From Sphingomonadales bacterium (GTDB lineage Bacteria > Pseudomonadota > Alphaproteobacteria > Sphingomonadales > Sphingomonadaceae), in contig JAIXPM010000049.1 in assembly GCA_027486275.1 (NCBI GenBank), forward strand, positions 1-5,598: a stretch of 5,598 nucleotides of DNA, written 5' to 3'. Of this stretch, positions 1-5,598 are shown piece by piece. The notes under the pieces are model-generated. The model was not told where the DNA came from, did no database searches, and saw only the letters and a program-made list of their open reading frames with translations. The number at the start of each line of letters is the position of its first letter. Position 1 is the first letter of the stretch. The position numbers and the translations under genes are program-made.

Positions 1-998
1 CACGGCAGCGGATGCAAGGAAATGCGTGTGGTGGTTGAAGTAGCCATAATAGCGCGGTTCAGCGCCGACGGCGCGGGCATAGGCTTCGTCGGCGGCAATG
101 GCGCTCTTGTTGGCGGCAATGGCATCATCAAAGCGGCCGATGCGGTACCAGGTGTGGCTGGGCATGTGCACCATGTGCGGTGCACCCGGCGCCAGGCCAC
201 CCAATCGCGCCGCTGGGCCAGCCGCCTTGGCCGGATTGGCGCTGGCTTCGGTGAGGTGAATGAGCAGGTGGATGGCCTGCGGCTGATCGGGGGTGCGGGC
301 CAGTATCTTGTCCACGAGCGCCAGTGCCGTGCCGGCCCGAGCCTTCGGAACCTTGCCGCCGGCTTCCCAATAATCCCAGGGCTGGCTGGTCATGATGGCT
401 TCAGCGGCGAGGATGGCGACGAGATCGTCATCCGGCCAGCGCAGGGCCAGGCCAGCGCGATCATCGTATCGGCATAAAGATCGCCGTGAACGCCATCCTT
501 GCCGCCGCCAGGGGCGTGGCGGGCGTGCACGGCCTCCATAAGGGCGCGGTCACGCGCGGATAGCCGGTTGCTGCCCAGGGCCTGCGCGGTGAGGGCGTGG
601 GCCTTGGCGATGGTTTCCGCGTTGATTGGCCCGCTGTTGATGTAGGGGCCCAGCGCCAGCGCTTCGCCCCAGCTGCACATTGCGCAATTCGGATCCCGCC
701 GCCGCGCTTCGCGGAAGCTTTCCAGCGCCTCGTCATAATCAAAGCCCCAAAGCTGGCCGAGACCCTGATCGAAATAGGCCTGTGCGGCCGGCATGTCCGA
801 AACCGGCATGTGCGCCGGGGTGAGGCCGGGCACCAATACGATGGCGCCGCGTGCCGCTTCGGCGCCAGTGCCTTCACTCTGGCCGCACATGTTGGCCGCC
901 AGCGCGGCCGCCAGCGCCAGATTGGCCGGGGAAGGCGCGGGCGCCGCCGACGTGCAGAGCAGAAGCGCGGAGAGGGCGGCGGCAGAGCGGATCATCAT
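1..998 (-). pseudogene. Exported TPR-repeat protein gene, frameshifted and cut by the window edge
   Basis: The first 183 or so codons from the ATG at 998 encode a hydrophobic Sec-type signal peptide (MMIRSAAALSALLLCTSAAPA), then a TPR-like helical pair at about residues 72-119 (LWGFDYDEALESFREARRRDPNCAMCSWGEALALGP, quoted in pieces: 'FDYDEALESFREA', 'DPNCAMCSWGEALALGP'). The frame then shifts and stops at 390-392, giving a product of only about 202 residues. Reading on in the frame whose codons end at position 1 restores family-like sequence with no stop to the window edge: 'DDDLVAILAAEAIMTSQPWDYW', then 'IHLLIHLTEAS', 'PHMVHMPSHTWYRIGRFDDA' and 'YYGYFNHHTHFLAS'. Removing one copy of a 5-base tandem repeat at 446-455 joins the two halves as one frame of about 331 codons in the window. 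From memory, these motifs match a large periplasmic TPR family of unknown specific function, typically around 500 residues or more. An upstream in-frame ATG at 1046 is less likely, because it lies inside the hairpin after rpoD and would precede the signal peptide. A sequencing error remains possible. Confidence 0.72.
446..455. repeat. 5-base tandem duplication causing the frameshift
   Basis: The plus strand reads GCCAG twice in a row (446-450 and 451-455; CTGGC CTGGC on the coding strand). With both copies the TPR frame runs into TGA at 392-390. With one copy the coding strand reads gcg ctg gcc ctg cgc tgg ccg (ALALRWP) and continues into conserved downstream sequence. This is directly visible. 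That it is a recent slippage or duplication mutation is an inference. Confidence 0.75.
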
Positions 999-1008
999 GG
1001 CCCAAACG

Positions 1009-1045
1009 TGATACAGGCGGCTGCACTTGGCAACCGCCTGTATCA
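1009..1045 (-). terminator. Perfect 12-bp inverted repeat after rpoD, probable terminator
   Basis: The arms TGATACAGGCGG (1009-1020) and CCGCCTGTATCA (1034-1045) are perfectly complementary around a 13-base loop. The structure lies 20 bases past the rpoD stop codon and ends 10 bases before the likely start of the TPR gene. On the minus strand the second arm is followed by CGTTTGGG, so the T-tract is weak. It may be a leaky terminator or a 3'-end stabilising hairpin for rpoD mRNA. Confidence 0.55.
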
Positions 1046-1065
1046 TGCCGACCGGAAGGCTTGCC

Positions 1066-3078
<2,013 letters not shown>

Positions 3079-3089
3079 CCGAGTCTGCG

Positions 3090-3094
3090 TCCTT
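3090..3094 (-). promoter_or_regulatory. Ribosome binding site that decides the rpoD start
   Basis: The minus strand reads AAGGA here, 11 bases before the ATG at 3078. The spacing is slightly long but acceptable. No comparable purine motif precedes the alternative ATG at 3126, so this site favours the shorter RpoD. Confidence 0.55.
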
Positions 3095-3137
3095 GCCCTG
3101 GCCGGCAGCGCCGGCGTTAAACCCATGAAAAACGTAT

Positions 3138-3179
3138 AAAAGCCCGCCCGCTTGAGGATATCCTCTGGCGGGGCAGGCT
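3138..3179 (-). terminator. Intrinsic terminator between dnaG and rpoD
   Basis: On the minus strand AGCCTGCCCCGC (3179-3168) pairs with GCGGGCGGGCT (3151-3141), giving 11 pairs (one G-T) with a single bulged C. The second arm runs directly into TTTT (3141-3138), then ATACGTTTTT. The loop contains the perfect palindrome GAGGATATCCTC (3154-3165), which can extend the stem internally. A GC-rich stem followed by T residues is the pattern of a rho-independent terminator acting on dnaG transcripts. On the plus strand the structure has no T-run, so it is directional. Confidence 0.7.
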
Positions 3180-3193
3180 GAAGCTGCGTGCGT

Positions 3194-3199
3194 ATTATA
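3194..3199 (-). promoter_or_regulatory. Candidate -10 element (TATAAT) ahead of rpoD
   Basis: A perfect TATAAT on the minus strand lies about 10 bases past the dnaG stop, in otherwise GC-rich DNA. No good -35 match is seen 16-18 bases upstream (that stretch reads GGCGGG-like sequence in the dnaG 3' end), and there is no TG extension. Initiation here would start the transcript at roughly 3187, just upstream of the terminator hairpin. This rests on one hexamer only. Confidence 0.35.
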
Positions 3200-3208
3200 C
3201 CGCGCTTC

Positions 3209-5044
3209 TTAGCCTTCCCGCCGCGATTCCGCCAGAGCCATCATCGCCGCGTCCAATGCCTCGATCTCCTGGCGCCGTTCCTGCTGCGCGGCCCAGTCCG
3301 CTTCGTCCAGACTGGACTGGAACCTTAAGGTGGCTTCAGCCAGTGCTTCGACCAGTCCAGCCCGGGCCGTGGCCTGGGCCAACGTCATGGCAAAATCCGC
3401 ATTGGCCACGTCCGCCGGGGTTTCGCTCCGCGTGAAACTTAGCCTGAGGCCGTTGCCGCGCCGGATGCGATCCGCCTCGGCCGACAGCCCGATGTCTGCA
3501 AGATGGGCAAGCAGGGCAGTGCTTTCAAGACCATGGTCCGCTGCCGTCACGGCCAGCACGGCGCCGAGCACGGCGGCATCACCGGCATCGGCAGGCCGCA
3601 GCGCCGCCAGCGAATCGTGATGGGCGTCGGCCAGACCGGGCCGCAGCAACAGCCCGGCCAGCACGGCCTCCATCACCGGATCATGGCCGCGCGCCACCAT
3701 CGCCTTCAAAGCCGGCGATACACCGGGGATCGGCGGCTGCCACTTTTCGCCTGGCTTGCGGGGTTGCCACGGCGCCCGCTGGGGACGCGCCATGAAGGCC
3801 GCTTCAAACCGCTGGTTGAATTCGGCCTGATAGAGCGAACGCACATCGGGATCGGCGATTCCGGCGGCGGCTTCGCGCAGCTGCAGGCGGGCCTGGGCGC
3901 GGCGTTCCGGGGTCGCCTGTTCCAGCCCGGCGGTTTCGATAGCCCAGATGTGATCGATCAGCGGCACGGCACTGGCCAGCACGGCTTCGAAGGCGGCAGC
4001 GCCGCCGGTGCGGCAAACATCATCCGGGTCCTGGCCTTGTGGCAGGGTGGCGATGCGCAGCGATTTGCCTGGTTTCAGCAGCGGCAAGGCGCGCATGGCC
4101 GCGCGGGTGGCGGCGCGCTGGCCGGCGGCGTCGCCATCGAAACACAGCAAAGGCACATCAACCAGCCGCCACGCCAGCATGAGCTGGGTTTCGGTCATCG
4201 CAGTGCCGAGCGGGGCAACCGCCTCGATCAGGCCGGCTTGGGCAAGCCCGATCACGTCCATATAGCCTTCGACCACGATCAGCCGGTTCGATTTGCGCGC
4301 CGCCGGCCCGGCCTGATCGAGATTGTAGAGAAGGCGCCCCTTGTCAAAGAGTGGGCCATCGGCGCTGTTGAGATATTTGGGTTGCACATCGCCCAGCGCG
4401 CGGCCGCCAAAGCCCACCACCCGCCCGCGCGCGTCGCGGATCGGGAACATCAGCCGGCCGCGGAAACGATCGTAAGTGTCGCCTTCATCGGTCTTGCCGA
4501 TCAGGCCGGCTTCCAGCAGCTTGTCGGCGGTCGCATCCTTCAGGTGGCCGCGCAGCGCGGTGCGCGAATCGGGCGAATAACCCAGCGCGAACGCCTTCAC
4601 CGTTATCGGCCGCAATCCACGCCGCTCGATATAGGCACGCGCATTTGTCCCGCCGTCTCCGGCAAGTTGCGACTGGAACCACGTGGCGGCGCGGGCCGTG
4701 AGTTCAGCCAGGCTGTCCGCCACTTCCGCTTTCTGGCGCGCTTCGGGTGAAGGGGCGGGCACTTCCAGCCCGGCTTCGGCCGCCAGCTGCTTCACCGCCT
4801 CCATGAACGGCAGGCCCATGTTGTCGGTCATGAAGCGGATGACATCGCCATGCGCGCCGCAGCCGAAGCAGTGATAAAAGCCCTTTTCATCGTTCACATA
4901 GAAACTGGGCGACTTCTCGTTGTGGAAGGGGCAGCACCCCTTCATCTCCCGCCCCGCCCGTGTGAGTTTCACGCGCCGGCCGACCACGCCCGAAACGGGT
5001 ACGCGGGCGCGCAATTCGTCGAGGAAGGCGGGGGAGAGGCTCAA
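3209..5044 (-). CDS. dnaG: DNA primase DnaG
   Basis: DnaG synthesises the RNA primers used by the replicative polymerase and works with the DnaB helicase at the fork. The 611-residue product has all expected parts. The N-terminal CHC2 zinc-binding domain has ligands C38, H41, C59 and C62 ('[14 protein letters not shown]', '[12 protein letters not shown]'). The catalytic core carries the basic motif '[20 protein letters not shown]' (191-210) and 'GFGGRAL'. The TOPRIM fold has E259 in '[17 protein letters not shown]' and D303/D305 in '[14 protein letters not shown]', followed by 'DPDD' (339-342). A proline- and tryptophan-rich linker (about 421-441) leads to a less conserved C-terminal DnaB-interaction region. 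The start is TTG, overlapping the TGA of the upstream gene in TTGA. '[20 protein letters not shown]' matches the expected N-terminus, so no later start is needed. Coupling to upstream translation is likely. Confidence 0.97.
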   Translation of the reverse strand: MSLSPAFLDELRARVPVSGVVGRRVKLTRAGREMKGCCPFHNEKSPSFYVNDEKGFYHCFGCGAHGDVIRFMTDNMGLPFMEAVKQLAAEAGLEVPAPSPEARQKAEVADSLAELTARAATWFQSQLAGDGGTNARAYIERRGLRPITVKAFALGYSPDSRTALRGHLKDATADKLLEAGLIGKTDEGDTYDRFRGRLMFPIRDARGRVVGFGGRALGDVQPKYLNSADGPLFDKGRLLYNLDQAGPAARKSNRLIVVEGYMDVIGLAQAGLIEAVAPLGTAMTETQLMLAWRLVDVPLLCFDGDAAGQRAATRAAMRALPLLKPGKSLRIATLPQGQDPDDVCRTGGAAAFEAVLASAVPLIDHIWAIETAGLEQATPERRAQARLQLREAAAGIADPDVRSLYQAEFNQRFEAAFMARPQRAPWQPRKPGEKWQPPIPGVSPALKAMVARGHDPVMEAVLAGLLLRPGLADAHHDSLAALRPADAGDAAVLGAVLAVTAADHGLESTALLAHLADIGLSAEADRIRRGNGLRLSFTRSETPADVANADFAMTLAQATARAGLVEALAEATLRFQSSLDEADWAAQQERRQEIEALDAAMMALAESRREG

Positions 5045-5493
5045 CCCAGCGCGGCCTTCACCAGCCCGCTTGCCTTGCTCATGTCGAGCTTGCCGGCAAA
5101 ACGCTCCTTCACCACGGCCATCACGCGGCCCATGTCCTTCACGTTGGTGGCGCCGATTTCGGCCACCACGGCCTTGATCGCTGCCAGCGCTTCAGAGTCG
5201 TCCATCTGCTTGGGCAGAAAGCTTTCAATCACGCCCAGTTCGGCGCGTTCGGCATCGGCCAGTTCGGCGCGGTTGCCGGCCACATACATCTCGATCGATT
5301 CGCGGCGCTGCTTGGCCATTTTCATCAGCACGTCGACCACCAGCACGTCATCGTCGGCCGGCGCGGTGCCGGTGCGCAGTTCGATATCCTTGTTCTTCAA
5401 GGCGGCATTGATCAGGCGCAGGGCGCCGAGCCGGGCGCTGTCGCGGGCCTTCATGGCCTGGGTGGTGGCGGTCTGGATGGCGTCGCGCAACAT
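5041..5493 (-). CDS. yqeY: GatB/YqeY-domain protein
   Basis: This is a 150-residue protein of the stand-alone GatB/YqeY family, related to the C-terminal tRNA-binding tail domain of the amidotransferase subunit GatB. The cellular role of the stand-alone family is not firmly established. Visible family features are 'ALRLINAALKNKDIELR' (about 24-40), 'RRESIEMYVAGNRAELADAE' (63-82), 'ELGVIESFLPKQM' (85-97) and the C-terminal 'NVKDMGRVMAVVKERFAGKL' and 'DMSKASGLVKAAL'. It is mostly helical, with no signal peptide or membrane segment. The ATG at 5493 has a GGAGA ribosome binding site 5 bases upstream. It is the first gene of the cluster in this window and its stop overlaps the dnaG start by 4 bases, so the two are probably co-transcribed. 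Confidence 0.93.
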   Translation of the reverse strand: MLRDAIQTATTQAMKARDSARLGALRLINAALKNKDIELRTGTAPADDDVLVVDVLMKMAKQRRESIEMYVAGNRAELADAERAELGVIESFLPKQMDDSEALAAIKAVVAEIGATNVKDMGRVMAVVKERFAGKLDMSKASGLVKAALG

Positions 5494-5498
5494 GGGAA

Positions 5499-5503
5499 TC
5501 TCC
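5499..5503 (-). promoter_or_regulatory. Ribosome binding site of the yqeY-like gene
   Basis: GGAGA on the minus strand, 5 bases before the ATG at 5493. It is the best Shine-Dalgarno match in the window and fixes the start of the first gene. Confidence 0.65.
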
Positions 5504-5553
5504 GGTGGTGAAAAATGCCGATTGATCTTTGGGGCTCGATAGCGTCTCAGGCG

Positions 5554-5571
5554 GTCAATTAATAGATTGAC
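5554..5571. promoter_or_regulatory. Dyad GTCAAT-N6-ATTGAC upstream of the yqeY-like gene
   Basis: The plus strand has GTCAAT (5554-5559), a 6-base AT-rich spacer, then ATTGAC (5566-5571). The flanks extend the symmetry to GGC...GCC with one extra G. Both arms contain TTGAC in outward orientation: TTGACC on minus at 5558-5553 and TTGACG on plus at 5568-5573. They could be -35 elements of divergent promoters or an operator. No convincing -10 is seen at the right distance on the minus strand, and the plus side runs out of sequence. The rest of 5494-5598 shows no other feature. Confidence 0.3.
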
Positions 5572-5598
5572 GCCGTGGCCCTACACCCCTAGGTCCCC

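Noticed and set aside
442..460. Programmed ribosomal frameshift in the TPR gene
   Set aside because: No slippery heptamer or downstream stimulatory structure is apparent, and an exact 5-base tandem duplication explains the shift more simply.
22..477. Plus-strand open frame of 151 codons over the broken TPR region
   Set aside because: The opposite strand carries recognisable TPR-family motifs in a continuous frame, so this is a shadow.
3079..3126. Extended RpoD N-terminus starting at 3126
   Set aside because: The extra residues ([16 protein letters not shown]) do not resemble RpoD N-termini. There is no ribosome binding site before 3126, while AAGGA precedes the ATG at 3078.
3293..3320. CCAGTC ... 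GACTGGACTGG inverted and direct repeats
   Set aside because: They lie inside the dnaG coding sequence and are short. Chance and codon usage explain them adequately.
3503..4750. 415-codon open frame on the plus strand
   Set aside because: It is antisense to dnaG, which has complete zinc-binding and TOPRIM motifs. No recognisable domain or plausible ribosome binding site supports it.

Overview
The window is a GC-rich chromosomal housekeeping locus. Every supported gene lies on the minus strand, in transcription order yqeY-like gene, dnaG, rpoD, then a TPR-protein gene that runs off the low-coordinate edge. The RpoD and DnaG sequences look alphaproteobacterial, most likely Sphingomonadales (Sphingomonas, Novosphingobium or Erythrobacter relatives). 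This placement comes from remembered family sequence (for example the RpoD N-terminal '[15 protein letters not shown]' stretch and the DnaG '[21 protein letters not shown]' stretch), not from a database search.

Layout from high to low coordinates. Positions 5494-5598 are a 105-base upstream region with a short dyad and a clear ribosome binding site for the first gene. A 150-residue GatB/YqeY-domain protein (5493-5041) follows. DNA primase (5044-3209) overlaps its stop codon by 4 bases and starts with TTG, which points to translational coupling. The 130 bases between dnaG and rpoD hold a consensus TATAAT hexamer and then a strong intrinsic-terminator-like hairpin. The primary sigma factor RpoD (3078-1066) comes next. 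A perfect 12-bp inverted repeat (1009-1045) follows its stop. The last gene (998 to beyond 1) encodes an exported TPR-type protein whose frame is broken by a 5-base tandem duplication at 446-455.

The arrangement is a variant of the macromolecular-synthesis operon (rpsU-dnaG-rpoD in E. coli), linking replication priming and transcription initiation, with a yqeY-type gene where E. coli has rpsU. The signals between dnaG and rpoD suggest the two genes are partly uncoupled in transcription. I see no mobile element, CRISPR array, tRNA or rRNA gene, or novel multi-gene system. The points most worth checking are the frameshifted TPR gene and the promoter-then-terminator arrangement ahead of rpoD. 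The long plus-strand open frames are antisense shadows of rpoD and dnaG.
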